This document shows, piece after piece, positions 23,940-33,383 of a stretch of DNA of 64,000 bases. Under the pieces are notes generated by a model, which was not told the DNA's origin, made no database searches, and saw only the letters and a program-made list of their open reading frames with translations. The first letter of the stretch is position 1, and every line of letters begins with the position of its first letter. The stretch is from JAJFJD01 sp965228975 (GTDB taxonomy: Bacteria; Pseudomonadota; Alphaproteobacteria; UBA8366), in contig OZ245851.1 in assembly GCA_965228975.1 (NCBI GenBank), positions 3,286,001 through 3,350,000 of the forward strand, read 5' to 3'. The position numbers were made by a program, and so were the translations under genes.

Positions 23940-24377
23940 TCACGCCCCTAGAATCGCTTCCAAATTGTCTAGCGCACTTGTCCAACCGCGGTTGTGATCG
24001 CCGACCGCCTCGGCGCCGGGCAGGCGATCATGGACGAGCGTCAAGATGGTCCCGCCCCCGGACTTTTCGAAGGTGACCGTCACGAGCGTGGTCTCCTGGC
24101 GGGTTCCTGCCGAAATCCACGTGAAGACGAGACGGTTGGGCCGGTCGATCTCCACATATTCGCCTTCGTGTTTGTGGAGCGCCTCCTCGCCCTGCATATC
24201 GATGTAATATTTGCCGCCGACACACAGATCGACGTCGGCGCGCACGACTTTCGTATCGAACGGGCACATCCACTGCCGGAGGACGTCCGGTGTCGTCCAC
24301 GCGTCGAAGACATCTTCCGGCGATGCGGAAAGCTGGCGCGTAATCGTCAGGGTCGTGTCCAAGACCTCAGCCGTCAT
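23940..24377 (-). CDS. SRPBCC / AHSA1-like domain protein
   Basis: A 145-aa helix-grip protein: LTITRQLSASPEDVFDAWTTPDVLRQWMCP, then VGGKYYIDMQ and a C-terminal helix GDHNRGWTSALDNLEAIL. It belongs to the AHSA1-type START-like proteins that often pair with ArsR regulators. The ATG lies inside the last codons of the ArsR gene (11-bp overlap), with AAGGATGAG upstream, so the two are co-translated. The ligand is unknown. Confidence 0.88.
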   Translation of the reverse strand: MTAEVLDTTLTITRQLSASPEDVFDAWTTPDVLRQWMCPFDTKVVRADVDLCVGGKYYIDMQGEEALHKHEGEYVEIDRPNRLVFTWISAGTRQETTLVTVTFEKSGGGTILTLVHDRLPGAEAVGDHNRGWTSALDNLEAILGA

Positions 24378-24711
24378 TTTTCTCATCCTTTTGCTTGCGG
24401 AGATATGCCTCCAAGGCATCCAACCGCTGGTTCCAGAAGTTTCGGTAGGTTTCGATCCAGTCGGAGGCTGCCTTCAACGGCGCGCCGTTGAAGGAAATAT
24501 GATGTTCCCGTCCCCGCACCTCGCGGCGCACAAGGTCGGCGCGCTCCAGAATGCGCACATGCTTCGACACGGCGTTTAACGACATGTCGAAGGGTTCCGC
24601 GATTTCCGTCACCCGCGCGTCACCCTCGACCAAACGGGCAATGATCGCCCGCCGCGTGGGGTCCGACAGCGCAATCATCGTCCGGTCGAGCCCCGCCTCA
24701 TCCATAGCCAT
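24367..24711 (-). CDS. ArsR-family transcriptional regulator
   Basis: A 114-aa winged-helix repressor: LDRTMIALSDPTRRAIIARLVEGDARVTEIAEPFDMSLNAVSKHVRILERADLVRREVRGREHHISF. No cysteine pair for metal sensing is present, as is usual for ArsR proteins paired with SRPBCC genes. A perfect 26-bp palindrome lies 13 bp before the start and is very likely its own operator. I chose the ATG at 24711; the longer frame to 24759 would run into the palindrome. Confidence 0.9.
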   Translation of the reverse strand: MAMDEAGLDRTMIALSDPTRRAIIARLVEGDARVTEIAEPFDMSLNAVSKHVRILERADLVRREVRGREHHISFNGAPLKAASDWIETYRNFWNQRLDALEAYLRKQKDEKNDG

Positions 24712-24723
24712 CCGACTGCTTCC

Positions 24724-24749
24724 TATATTCAACCATATGGTTGAATATA
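24724..24749. promoter_or_regulatory. Perfect 26-bp palindromic operator upstream of arsR
   Basis: The two halves TATATTCAACCAT and ATGGTTGAATATA are exact complements with no spacer. It sits directly before the ArsR/SRPBCC pair, where an autorepressing dimer would block transcription. Confidence 0.8.
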
Positions 24750-24805
24750 GTATCGACATAAATCGGCGTCAAGCATGATCCGGAAAATCGAGGTTAGCGC
24801 CGGGT

Positions 24806-26485
24806 CTAGAAGAGCCCTTCGACCTCACCCTGCTCGTTCACGTAAATGTCCTCGGCCGCCGGTTTCCGCGGCAATCCGGGCATCGTCATGATGTCGCCGC
24901 AGACGACGACCAGGAACTCGGCCCCCGCGTTCAACCGCACCTCGCGGATCGGCACCACATGCCCCGAGGGAGCGCCCCGCAGCGCCGGATCGGTGGAGAA
25001 GCTGTATTGCGTCTTGGCCATACAGACGGGGAAATGACCGAAACCGCCGTCCTCCAGCGCCTTGAACCGGTCACGCACGCGCTTGTCGCCGACGATGTCG
25101 TCCGCCCCGTATAGCTTTTGCGCCACGGTCTTCACTTTGTCCCAGAGCGGCATGTCATCCGGGTAGAGCGGACTGAAATTCGATGTCCCGCCTTCCACCA
25201 CCTCGACGAGCCGTCGCGCCAGGTCTTCGGTACCCGCGCCGCCGTCCGCCCAGTGACTGCACACGAACGCATCCACGCCGAGACCCGCGCAATGTTCGCG
25301 GACGGCGTCGAGTTCGGCGTCCGTGTCGGTACCGAACTTGTTGATGCCGACGAGCACCGGCACACCGAACTGTCCGATATTGCTGATATGCCTGTCGATA
25401 TTGGCAAGCCCGGCCTTGACGGCATCCAGATTTTCTTCGCCGAGTTTGTCGCGCGCCACCCCGCCATGCGACTTCAGCGCCCGGACGGTCGCGACGAGGA
25501 CCGCCGCCTCCGGCGCAAGACCGGCTTTGCGGCATTTGATGTTGAAGAATTTCTCGGCCCCGAGGTCGGCGCCGAATCCGGCTTCGGTGACGACATAATC
25601 GGAAAGCTTCAGCGCGGTCTCCGTTGCGATCACCGAGTTGCAGCCATGCGCGATATTGGCGAAGGGTCCGCCGTGGATGAATGCCGGGTTGTGTTCCAGC
25701 GTCTGCACCAGATTGGGCATCAATGCGTCCTTGAGGAGCGTCGTCATCGACCCTTCGGCATTGATGTCCGATGCTTTCACCGGCGTGCGCTCGCGCGTCT
25801 CGGCGACCTGGATATTGCCGAGACGATTCTTCAAGTCATCCAGGTTCCGCGACAGGCAGAAGATCGCCATGACTTCGGAGGCCACGGTTATGTCGAATCC
25901 GGTCTGGCGCGGGAAGCCGTTCCCGACGCCGCCCAACGAGGTCACGATATCGCGCAACGCCCGGTCGTTCATGTCGACGACCCGGCGCCAGGAAACGCGG
26001 CGCGCATCGATGCCCTGTCCGTTGCCCCAATAGATGTGGTTGTCGACCATCGCCGACAGCAGGTTATGCGCCGTACCGATGGCGTGCATATCGCCGGTGA
26101 AATGAAGGTTGATATCCTCCATCGGCACGACCTGCGCGTATCCACCGCCGGCCGCCCCGCCCTTCATGCCGAAACACGGGCCGAGGCTCGGTTCGCGCAG
26201 GCACATGAGCGTCTTCTTGCCGATCCGGTTCAGGCCGTCGCCGAGCCCGACCGTCATCGTCGTCTTGCCTTCGCCGGCGGGCGTCGGCGTCATCGCCGTG
26301 ACCAGAACGAGCCGCCCGTTCGGCCGGTCGGCCAGCGAGTTGATAAAATCGTAGGAAAGCTTCGCCTTGTCCGGACCATACCGGTAGAGCGCATCCGGCG
26401 GGATATCCAGCTTTTGAGCGATTTCTTCGATCGGTTTCAGTGTGGCGGCCCGTGCGATTTCAATATCGCTTCCAACTTCCGGCAT
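24806..26485 (-). CDS. fhs: Formate-tetrahydrofolate ligase
   Basis: A 559-aa enzyme forming 10-formyl-tetrahydrofolate from formate, ATP and THF. The nucleotide-binding loop is TPAGEGKTT near residue 67-75. Family blocks follow: REPSLGPCFGMKGGAAGGGYAQVVPMEDINLHFTGD, AIGTAHNLLSAMVDNHIYWGN and FIHGGPFANIAHGCNSV. Length and both ends match the family. It feeds one-carbon metabolism and stands alone, convergent with the ArsR unit's upstream side and divergent from the exporter gene. Confidence 0.96.
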   Translation of the reverse strand: MPEVGSDIEIARAATLKPIEEIAQKLDIPPDALYRYGPDKAKLSYDFINSLADRPNGRLVLVTAMTPTPAGEGKTTMTVGLGDGLNRIGKKTLMCLREPSLGPCFGMKGGAAGGGYAQVVPMEDINLHFTGDMHAIGTAHNLLSAMVDNHIYWGNGQGIDARRVSWRRVVDMNDRALRDIVTSLGGVGNGFPRQTGFDITVASEVMAIFCLSRNLDDLKNRLGNIQVAETRERTPVKASDINAEGSMTTLLKDALMPNLVQTLEHNPAFIHGGPFANIAHGCNSVIATETALKLSDYVVTEAGFGADLGAEKFFNIKCRKAGLAPEAAVLVATVRALKSHGGVARDKLGEENLDAVKAGLANIDRHISNIGQFGVPVLVGINKFGTDTDAELDAVREHCAGLGVDAFVCSHWADGGAGTEDLARRLVEVVEGGTSNFSPLYPDDMPLWDKVKTVAQKLYGADDIVGDKRVRDRFKALEDGGFGHFPVCMAKTQYSFSTDPALRGAPSGHVVPIREVRLNAGAEFLVVVCGDIMTMPGLPRKPAAEDIYVNEQGEVEGLF

Positions 26486-26614
26486 GGCGTAACGCTCCCC
26501 GTTCCGTTATTCAGTTGGGGAAGTCTAACGTCCTCACAGGCTTAAGAGAACCCATTCACGAAGAGTTGGTCGCGGCGCGGTCCGGCATCCGGCGCCGGAT
26601 AAGGGAATCAGCGC

Positions 26615-27517
26615 GTGCAGTTCCGTCTCTATCGACTGTTCACCAACGCATCCGGCAACCTGCGGGGCATGATCTGGATGCTGGGAGCAACCCTGTTGTT
26701 CGCCGCGATGCATGGGGCGATCCGGCATGTCACCGCGGACATTCATCCCACCGAAATCGCCTTCTTCCGGAATTTCCTCGGTCTGGTCTTTCTTTCGCCG
26801 CTGTTTCTGCGCTACGGCCTGACCCCGCTTCGAACCCAGCGGTTCGGCATGCACCTGATCCGGGCGGTCCTGAACGTAGCGAACATGATCGCCTTCTATA
26901 TCGGCCTGAGCCTGACTCCCTTGGCCGAAGCGACGGCGCTGAATTTCACCGCGCCCTTGTTCACGACATTGCTCGCGACGATCTTTCTCGGCGAAACGCT
27001 GCGGTTGCGGCGAACAACGGCATTGCTGTTCGGCTTCGCGGGCGCGCTGATCATCCTGCGGCCGGGATTCGGCGAGTTGAATATCGGGGCACTTCTCGTG
27101 GTCACCTCGGCGCTGATCTGGGGCGGTATCATGGTCATGATCAAGGTGATGAGCCGCACGGACTCAGCGCTCACCATCACGCTCTGGATGTTGTTGCTGA
27201 TGTCGGCGATGTCGCTGCCGCCCGCCCTACCCTTTTGGACCTGGCCGACCTGGACGGGATGGGCATGGCTCACCTTCATCGGCGTCTCGGGCACGATCGC
27301 CCAACTCATGATCACCCAAGCGATCAAGGAAGCGGAAGCGACATCTATCATGCCGATCGATTTCTTCCGCTTGATTTGGGCGACGCTGATTGGTTATCTG
27401 GCCTTTACCGAGGTCCCGGACCTATTCACCTGGATCGGCGGTACGATGATATTCGCATCCGCCACCTATATCGCGTTCCGCGAAAAGAAACTGCACGACG
27501 ACCGGAAATCCGGTTAG
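26615..27517 (+). CDS. DMT-superfamily transporter with two EamA domains
   Basis: A 300-aa inner-membrane protein with about ten helices forming two EamA repeats (GMIWMLGATLLFAAMHGAIRHV... and LLVVTSALIWGGIMVMIKVM...). Family signs are PTEIAFFRNFLGLVFL, FTAPLFTTLLATIFLGETLRLRR and a C-terminal Lys/Arg-rich tail. Such proteins export amino acids or metabolites. The start is a GTG at 26615 with AAGGGA in front; ATG at 26669 is possible. Confidence 0.88.
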   Translation: MQFRLYRLFTNASGNLRGMIWMLGATLLFAAMHGAIRHVTADIHPTEIAFFRNFLGLVFLSPLFLRYGLTPLRTQRFGMHLIRAVLNVANMIAFYIGLSLTPLAEATALNFTAPLFTTLLATIFLGETLRLRRTTALLFGFAGALIILRPGFGELNIGALLVVTSALIWGGIMVMIKVMSRTDSALTITLWMLLLMSAMSLPPALPFWTWPTWTGWAWLTFIGVSGTIAQLMITQAIKEAEATSIMPIDFFRLIWATLIGYLAFTEVPDLFTWIGGTMIFASATYIAFREKKLHDDRKSG

Positions 27518-27552
27518 CCGACCAAACAACCCAGCGACAGGGAGACATCGCC

Positions 27553-28500
27553 ATGCGCATCGCCATCCTCGACGACTATTTCAATGCCGCACTCGATCTC
27601 GCGGACTGGAGCAAACTCGACGGCCGCGCCGAGATCACCACATTCACCGAATACCTTGTCGGCGAGGACGCGGTGGTGGAAGCGCTCAGCGATTTCGAGA
27701 TCATCGTGGGCATGCGCGAACGGACCCGGTTTCCCACCAGCGTCCTGGAACGGCTGCCGAAATTGAAACTGTTGATCACCACCGGCATGCGCAACGCCTC
27801 GTTCGACATGGACGCGGCCGCAAAGCAGGGCGTGACGGTCTGCGGCACCGGTGGGGTGGGCAGCCCGACGTCCGAACTCGCGGTGGGGCTGATGATTGCG
27901 CTGATGCGCGATATCCCCCGGCAATCGCGTTCGATGGAGAACGGCGGCTGGCAGACCTTCGCGGGCAGCGATCTGGCGGGCAAGACCATGGGGCTGCTCG
28001 GCCTCGGCAAGTTGGGCGGCGCGGTCGCGCGCGTGGCCAACGCCTTCGATATGAATGTTATCGCCTGGAGCCAGAATCTGACGGACGAGCGGGCGGCGGA
28101 ATGTAACGCCACGCGGGTCGACAAGGACACCCTGTTCAAGGAATCCGACGTCATCTCGATCCACCTCGTGCTCAGCGACCGGTCCCGCGGCTTGGTCGGG
28201 TCCGAGCAACTGGCGCAGATGAAAAAGACCGCGGTCCTGATCAACACGTCTCGCGGCCCCATCGTCGACGAGGACGCGTTGCTGACCGCATTGCAGAACA
28301 AGGATATCGGCGGCGCCGGAATCGACGTCTATGGCGAGGAGCCGCTCCCCGCCGATCATCCGATCCGCAAGCTCGACAATGTCCTGCTGACGCCGCATAT
28401 CGGCTACGTGACGGCGGAGAACCTGGCCAAGATGTATCAGGATGCCGCGGAAGACATCGTGGCTTTCCTGGACGGCAACCCGGTCCGCGTCCTGAACTAA
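27553..28500 (+). CDS. D-2-hydroxyacid dehydrogenase family protein
   Basis: A 315-aa NAD(P)-dependent enzyme. The Rossmann motif is GLLGLGKLGG near residue 145-154. The catalytic Arg is in NTSRGPIVDEDAL, Glu in DVYGEEPLP and His in LLTPHIGYVT. This places it in the D-isomer 2-hydroxyacid dehydrogenase family (glycerate, lactate or phosphoglycerate type); the substrate is not clear. AGGGAGA precedes the ATG at 27553, 35 bp after the exporter gene, so they may be one unit. Confidence 0.92.
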   Translation: MRIAILDDYFNAALDLADWSKLDGRAEITTFTEYLVGEDAVVEALSDFEIIVGMRERTRFPTSVLERLPKLKLLITTGMRNASFDMDAAAKQGVTVCGTGGVGSPTSELAVGLMIALMRDIPRQSRSMENGGWQTFAGSDLAGKTMGLLGLGKLGGAVARVANAFDMNVIAWSQNLTDERAAECNATRVDKDTLFKESDVISIHLVLSDRSRGLVGSEQLAQMKKTAVLINTSRGPIVDEDALLTALQNKDIGGAGIDVYGEEPLPADHPIRKLDNVLLTPHIGYVTAENLAKMYQDAAEDIVAFLDGNPVRVLN

Positions 28501-28512
28501 GTGCGGCGCGGC

Positions 28513-29511
28513 CTAGGCGTTGACGTCGACGACCATGCGGCCGCGCACCTGACCTTTCAGGATGGCGTTGGCCGCGTCGCCGACGCCGCCGAGGCCGATC
28601 ACTTCGGTCATCGCTTCCAGCTTGTCCACCGGCAGATCGCTGGCGATGCGTTGCCAGGTGCGGACGCGGTTGTCGTACGGCTGCATGACGGAATCGATGC
28701 CGAGCAGGTTCACGCCGCGCAACAGGAACGGAATGACCGTCGTCTCCAGCTTCGGTCCGCCGGCAAGCCCGCAGGCGGCGACGGATCCGCCATAGGCGAC
28801 CTGCGACAGCACCGTCGCCAGCGTCGAGGCGCCGACGGTATCGACGCAGCCGGCCCAGCGTTCCTTGTCGAGCGGCCGGCCCGACCCTTCGGCCAGTTCC
28901 GCGCGATCGACCATTTCCGTGGCGCCCAGTGATTTCAGATAATCATGTTGCTCGGGACGGCCGGTGGACGCGGCAACCGTGTATCCGAGCTTGGCGAGGA
29001 TCGCGACGGCGACGGAGCCGACACCGCCGGCGGCACCGGTCACCAAAACGGTCCCGGCATCCGGCGTCAGTCGGTGATCTTCCAGCGCCAGGATGCACAG
29101 CATCGAGGTGAAGCCCGCGGTGCCGACCGCCATGGCGTTCTTCGTGCTGAATCCGTCGGGCAGCGGCACTAGCCAATCGGCCTTGACGCGGGCCTTCTGC
29201 GCATAGCCGCCCCAGTGGACCTCGCCGACGCGCCAGCCGGTCAAGACCACCTTGTCGCCGGGCTTGTAGCGGTCGTTTTCGGAACTCTCGACCGTGCCGG
29301 CGAAATCGATGCCGGGGACATGCGGATAATTCCGCACCAAATTGCCGAGCCCGTTGACGACCATCCCGTCCTTGTAGTTGACCGTCGAATACTCGACCGC
29401 GACGGTGACGTCGCCGTCCGGCAAAGCATCGGTGGAAATCTGCTGAACGCCATGCGTGACCTTGTCGTCCTGCTGCTCCAGCATGAGCGCGGCGATTGTT
29501 CCTTCGGCCAT
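28513..29511 (-). CDS. Acryloyl-CoA reductase-like MDR oxidoreductase (AcuI/YhdH type)
   Basis: A 332-aa zinc-independent medium-chain reductase. It has the AcuI/YhdH blocks VEYSTVNYKDGMVVNGLGNLVRNYPHVPGIDFAGTV, LTGWRVGEVHWGGYAQKARV and LVTGAAGGVGSVAVAILAKLGY (NADPH-binding). AcuI reduces acryloyl-CoA to propionyl-CoA and supports 3-hydroxypropionate or DMSP catabolism; close relatives have other enoyl substrates. AAAGGGG precedes the ATG at 29511, which I prefer to the one at 29535. A thiolase gene lies 95 bp upstream on the same strand. Confidence 0.88.
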   Translation of the reverse strand: MAEGTIAALMLEQQDDKVTHGVQQISTDALPDGDVTVAVEYSTVNYKDGMVVNGLGNLVRNYPHVPGIDFAGTVESSENDRYKPGDKVVLTGWRVGEVHWGGYAQKARVKADWLVPLPDGFSTKNAMAVGTAGFTSMLCILALEDHRLTPDAGTVLVTGAAGGVGSVAVAILAKLGYTVAASTGRPEQHDYLKSLGATEMVDRAELAEGSGRPLDKERWAGCVDTVGASTLATVLSQVAYGGSVAACGLAGGPKLETTVIPFLLRGVNLLGIDSVMQPYDNRVRTWQRIASDLPVDKLEAMTEVIGLGGVGDAANAILKGQVRGRMVVDVNA

Positions 29512-29606
29512 CGGTGTCCCCTTTATCGTCGCCATTCAAATCGGTGCGAGCGGTATAGAGCGAAGCCGCCCGCCCCGCAACACGCTGCATCCTAACCGAA
29601 CACCGT

Positions 29607-30773
29607 CTAACGCAGGGGCTCCAGGATGCTGACGTAATTGGCGACACCCGCGCCGCCCATGTTGAACACGCCGGCCATGTTGGCGCCGTCGACCTGCATG
29701 CCGTCGGCGTCGCCGCGAAGCTGCATCGCCGCCATGATGTGCATCGACACTCCGGTCGCCCCAATGGGATGCCCTTTCGCCTTCAAGCCGCCGGACGCGT
29801 TGACCGGCAGTTTGCCGTCCTTCTGCGTCCAGCCTTCTTCGATGGCGCGTGCGCCCTCGCCCGGCTTGGTCAGACCCATCGCCTCGTATTCCATCAATTC
29901 GGCGATGGTGAAACAATCATGCGTCTCGACCAGGCTGAGATCGTCCAGCGTCACCCGGCCGTCGGCAAGCGCCTGTTGCCAGGCCTCGGCCGCCCCGTCT
30001 AGGAAGGTCATATCGCGCCGGCTCATCGGCAAAAATTCGTTCACGTGACTGCGGCCGCGAAACACCACCGCCTTGTCCATCGACAGCGCCGTTTCCACGT
30101 CGGTCAGGACCACAGCCGCCGCACCGTCGGAGACGAGCGAGCAATCGGTCCGCTTGAGCGGCCCGGCCACGATCGGGTTCTTGTCCGACACGTCGCGGCA
30201 GAACTCCACGCTCAAATCCTTGCGGAGCTGCGCCCACGGGTTCTCGCAACCGTTTTTGTGGTTCTTCGACGCGATCCGGGCCAGTGCTTCGGTCTGATCA
30301 CCGTATTTCTGGCTGTATTGTTGCGCGATCCGCCCGAAGACGCCGGCGAACCCACCTTCGATCTCCGCCTCTTCCTTGAGATAGGCCGCCTTCATCAGGA
30401 TCCCGCCGATCTCCGGTCCGGGCGTGTCGGTCATCTTCTCCACGCCGACGGCGAGGACGACCTTGCCGCGCTTGGCTTCGAGATAGTTGAGCCCTTGATG
30501 GATCGCCGCCGAGCCGGTCGCGCATGCGTTCTCCACACGGGTCACCGGCTTGAACCGGAAATCGTCGTGTGCCTGCAGAACAAGCGACGCGCCGAAATCC
30601 TGCGCGGAAAATCCGCCGTTGTAGAAACCGACATAGACCGCGTCGACATCGGCCGGGGCCAATCCCGCATCCGCGACCGCCTCGGTCGCCACTTTCACGA
30701 TCAGCGACTCCGCATCCTCGCCTTCGAGTTTGCCGAATTTCGTGTGCGACCAACCGACGATGCATCCGGTCAT
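29607..30773 (-). CDS. Thiolase-family acetyl-CoA acetyltransferase (SCP2-type)
   Basis: A 388-aa thiolase. The nucleophile is C84 in VENACATGSAAIHQG, and the distal active-site block is SGGLKAKGHPIGATG. The sequence is of the SCP2-thiolase class, common next to acyl-CoA enzymes in alphaproteobacteria, and the chain length it prefers cannot be read. AGGAG lies before the ATG at 30773. It may work with the downstream MDR reductase on short acyl-CoAs. Confidence 0.92.
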   Translation of the reverse strand: MTGCIVGWSHTKFGKLEGEDAESLIVKVATEAVADAGLAPADVDAVYVGFYNGGFSAQDFGASLVLQAHDDFRFKPVTRVENACATGSAAIHQGLNYLEAKRGKVVLAVGVEKMTDTPGPEIGGILMKAAYLKEEAEIEGGFAGVFGRIAQQYSQKYGDQTEALARIASKNHKNGCENPWAQLRKDLSVEFCRDVSDKNPIVAGPLKRTDCSLVSDGAAAVVLTDVETALSMDKAVVFRGRSHVNEFLPMSRRDMTFLDGAAEAWQQALADGRVTLDDLSLVETHDCFTIAELMEYEAMGLTKPGEGARAIEEGWTQKDGKLPVNASGGLKAKGHPIGATGVSMHIMAAMQLRGDADGMQVDGANMAGVFNMGGAGVANYVSILEPLR

Positions 30774-30979
30774 TGATGTGTGCTCCTCGCGCTGCGGACT
30801 ATGGTTAACGAGACCTTGCGATTTTAAGCCAATCTTAAACCCAAGGCTCGACACTGCGGGCCGACACTAGCAAATCCTGGCGGCCAGCGTCGACCAAACT
30901 GACATGGCCGCGCGAACAAGGCCTGACAAGGTCTTTGTTCCTATATTATGGTTGCAACGCCCGAACAGGGATTCCCGAT

Positions 30980-32272
30980 ATGAATGATGAACTCGAGCGA
31001 AAGATACGGTTCCGTACCAGCGTCGCACGCGCCCATTCGCAAGCCATGAGCGGCATTTCGGGCACCCTGATGGTCAAGGAAGGGCCGACTTACGACGGCC
31101 GCGCGGGTGAATTATTCAAGATCGTTCTGGCCAACCTGCTGCTGACCTTCGTCACTGCCGGTATCTACCGCTTCTGGGCCAAGACCCGGGTCCGGCGGTA
31201 CTTCCTGTCGCGCGCCTCGTTCCTGGGCGACCGGCTCGAATATACCGGTACGGGTAAGGAATTGTTTCTGGGTTTCCTGATCGTCCTGGCGATCCTCATA
31301 CCGGTTTCCATGGCCTATCAGTTCGCGTCGAACGCAACCGTCGGGACCAGCGCATTCGCGGCGGTACAAGTCGGCTATTTCCTTATGTTTTATTTCCTCT
31401 TCTACGTCGCCACCTATCGGGCGCGACGGTATCGGCTCTCGCGGACGATGTGGCGCGGCATCCGCGGCGGCCAGACCGGATCGGCGATGCTATACGCGGT
31501 ACATGGGATGATCTGGAGCACGATTACCGTGTTGACGCTCGGCCTCGCCTATCCCGTCATGCGCTTGAAGCTGCAGGCGTATACGACGGATCGAATGAGT
31601 TTCGGCAATCGAACGTTCTCCTTCGACGGCGGCATCGGGCCGTTGATCGGCGCGTGGCTGCTGCCTTGGCTCGGCCTTGTAATCGCGGCGACGCCCTTTG
31701 CCTTGCTGTTGATGGATATCGATTTCGCAGCCCTAACGACCGAAAACGCGGCGAAGTTACCGGAGATGACCGGAACCCGCGGTGCCTTCGGCATCCTCAT
31801 CGTAGTCGGCCTCGCTATCTTCGTGCTGACTCAATTTTGGTATCGCGCCGCCGAAGTCCGTCATTTCGCGGCCAGCACGGAATTCGACGAGCTTCGTTTC
31901 GATTCATCGCTCAGCGGCTTCAACGTGTTCTGGCCGTATTTTTTCTATGGTCTATTGCTGATCCTGTTGTGGGCCGGCGCGATCGCGATCATCGCCAGTA
32001 TCGTCACGGCGGCGGCCGTGTCCGGCGGCGTGCAAGGAAACGAAACCGCCAAGATGCTCGGATCTTTCGCGGGTGGATTTGCGGTCCTTGTCGTTTTCGT
32101 CATCGGAGGCACATTGAAACCGATCATCGTGCACAACCGGTTGTTCCGCGCATTCTGTCACACACTTACATTACAGGGCAGCTTCTCACCGGATCGTCTT
32201 CTGCAAAGCCAGTTGAACATTCCGCAACGGGGCGAAGGGCTCGCCGACGCTTTGGATGTCGATGCCTTCTGA
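30980..32272 (+). CDS. DUF898 (YjgN family) membrane protein
   Basis: A 430-aa inner-membrane protein with around seven to eight helices. The DUF898 hallmarks are present: GELFKIVLANLLLTFVTAGIYRFWAKTRVRRYF, RASFLGDRLEYTGTGKELFLGFL and YRARRYRLSRTMWRGIRGGQ. Function is unknown. The ATG at 30980 follows AGGGA. The 3' end overlaps the M48 protease gene by 17 bases, so the two are translated together and probably work together. Confidence 0.88.
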   Translation: MNDELERKIRFRTSVARAHSQAMSGISGTLMVKEGPTYDGRAGELFKIVLANLLLTFVTAGIYRFWAKTRVRRYFLSRASFLGDRLEYTGTGKELFLGFLIVLAILIPVSMAYQFASNATVGTSAFAAVQVGYFLMFYFLFYVATYRARRYRLSRTMWRGIRGGQTGSAMLYAVHGMIWSTITVLTLGLAYPVMRLKLQAYTTDRMSFGNRTFSFDGGIGPLIGAWLLPWLGLVIAATPFALLLMDIDFAALTTENAAKLPEMTGTRGAFGILIVVGLAIFVLTQFWYRAAEVRHFAASTEFDELRFDSSLSGFNVFWPYFFYGLLLILLWAGAIAIIASIVTAAAVSGGVQGNETAKMLGSFAGGFAVLVVFVIGGTLKPIIVHNRLFRAFCHTLTLQGSFSPDRLLQSQLNIPQRGEGLADALDVDAF

Positions 32273-33359
32273 CCCTGCCCGACCGTATTCCGGACAGTAC
32301 AGCGACGGCCAGTCGGCGGCCGTTATCGCCGTCTCGGTAACCGCCGGGCAAGACGGCCTCCGTATCGCCACGCCCGAAGGTCAGGCCATTATCGTTTGGC
32401 CATGGGATCGGGTTGGCCTCGTCGAAAAAGCGACCCAGGGCCGTCCGATCCGGTTGCTCAACAGGTCCGCTTCCGGCGCACGGCTGACATTCGATCACCC
32501 CGCCATTCTACCGATCCTAGAGTCGATGGCGCCGAACCTGGCACGTGCGCCCTTCGGACGAAAACAGATCCGCACGATTGCCCTATCGGTCGGGATCGGT
32601 GCCGCTGTCATTGGTTTCATGGTCTTCGGACTGCCGCTGATCGCGAAGCCGCTTGCCAAACTCGTGCCCATGGCCTGGGAGGAACAGGTTGGGGACGACA
32701 CCATCGACGTGGTCAACCGGATGTTCGCCGGCGGCAAGAAATCTTGCTCCAACGAGAAAGGACTCAAAGCGCTTAACGACTTGGCGCGGCGGTTATTGGC
32801 GGGAACGGAGACGCCCTATCGGGTCCGCGTCTCGGTGGCGAACGCGGATATGGTGAACGCCTTCGCCGTCCCCGGCGGCCGTGTCGTGCTTTTCCGCGGC
32901 TTGATCGACAAGGCGACCTCGCCCGAGGAGGTTGCCGGGGTGTTGGCGCATGAGTTGGCGCATGTGGTCTACCGGCACCCGACCCAAGGCATGATCACCT
33001 CCGTCGGATGGTCCGCGATCCTATCCGCCTTCACCGGCGGCGCGTCGTTCTCAAGCGAAGTGGTGGCGCAGGTGGCCGCACATCTCGCGACCAGCGCCTA
33101 CTCGCGCGACCTGGAAACCGAGGCCGACCGGGAAGGCGTCGTGATGCTGAACCGAACCGGGATCGGCGGCGGCGGCCTGATCAAATTCTTCGAGTTGATC
33201 CAAAAGTTGGAGAAAAAAGGAATCTCCCTTCCGGAATACCTGTCGAGCCATCCAATAACCGGCAGCCGCATCGCCGCCATCGGTAGGATATCGAAACCGG
33301 CGACGGCTCCCGCCCTCACGGAAACCGAGTGGCGGACCTTGCGGAAAATTTGCGACTAA
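32256..33359 (+). CDS. M48-family zinc metallopeptidase with N-terminal membrane anchor
   Basis: A 367-aa protein. Residues 1-100 form a small cytoplasmic-type domain, a helix at about 105-130 spans the membrane, and the peptidase domain contains the zinc motif HELAH at 232-236. The third ligand lies in DLETEADREGV (EXXXD). Later, SSHPITGSRIAAI is the typical M48 C-terminal block. The start overlaps the DUF898 gene. ATG at 32262 is an equally good start. Confidence 0.9.
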   Translation: MSMPSDPARPYSGQYSDGQSAAVIAVSVTAGQDGLRIATPEGQAIIVWPWDRVGLVEKATQGRPIRLLNRSASGARLTFDHPAILPILESMAPNLARAPFGRKQIRTIALSVGIGAAVIGFMVFGLPLIAKPLAKLVPMAWEEQVGDDTIDVVNRMFAGGKKSCSNEKGLKALNDLARRLLAGTETPYRVRVSVANADMVNAFAVPGGRVVLFRGLIDKATSPEEVAGVLAHELAHVVYRHPTQGMITSVGWSAILSAFTGGASFSSEVVAQVAAHLATSAYSRDLETEADREGVVMLNRTGIGGGGLIKFFELIQKLEKKGISLPEYLSSHPITGSRIAAIGRISKPATAPALTETEWRTLRKICD

Positions 33360-33383
33360 ACGTCCGGGTGCGCCGCAACGCCG

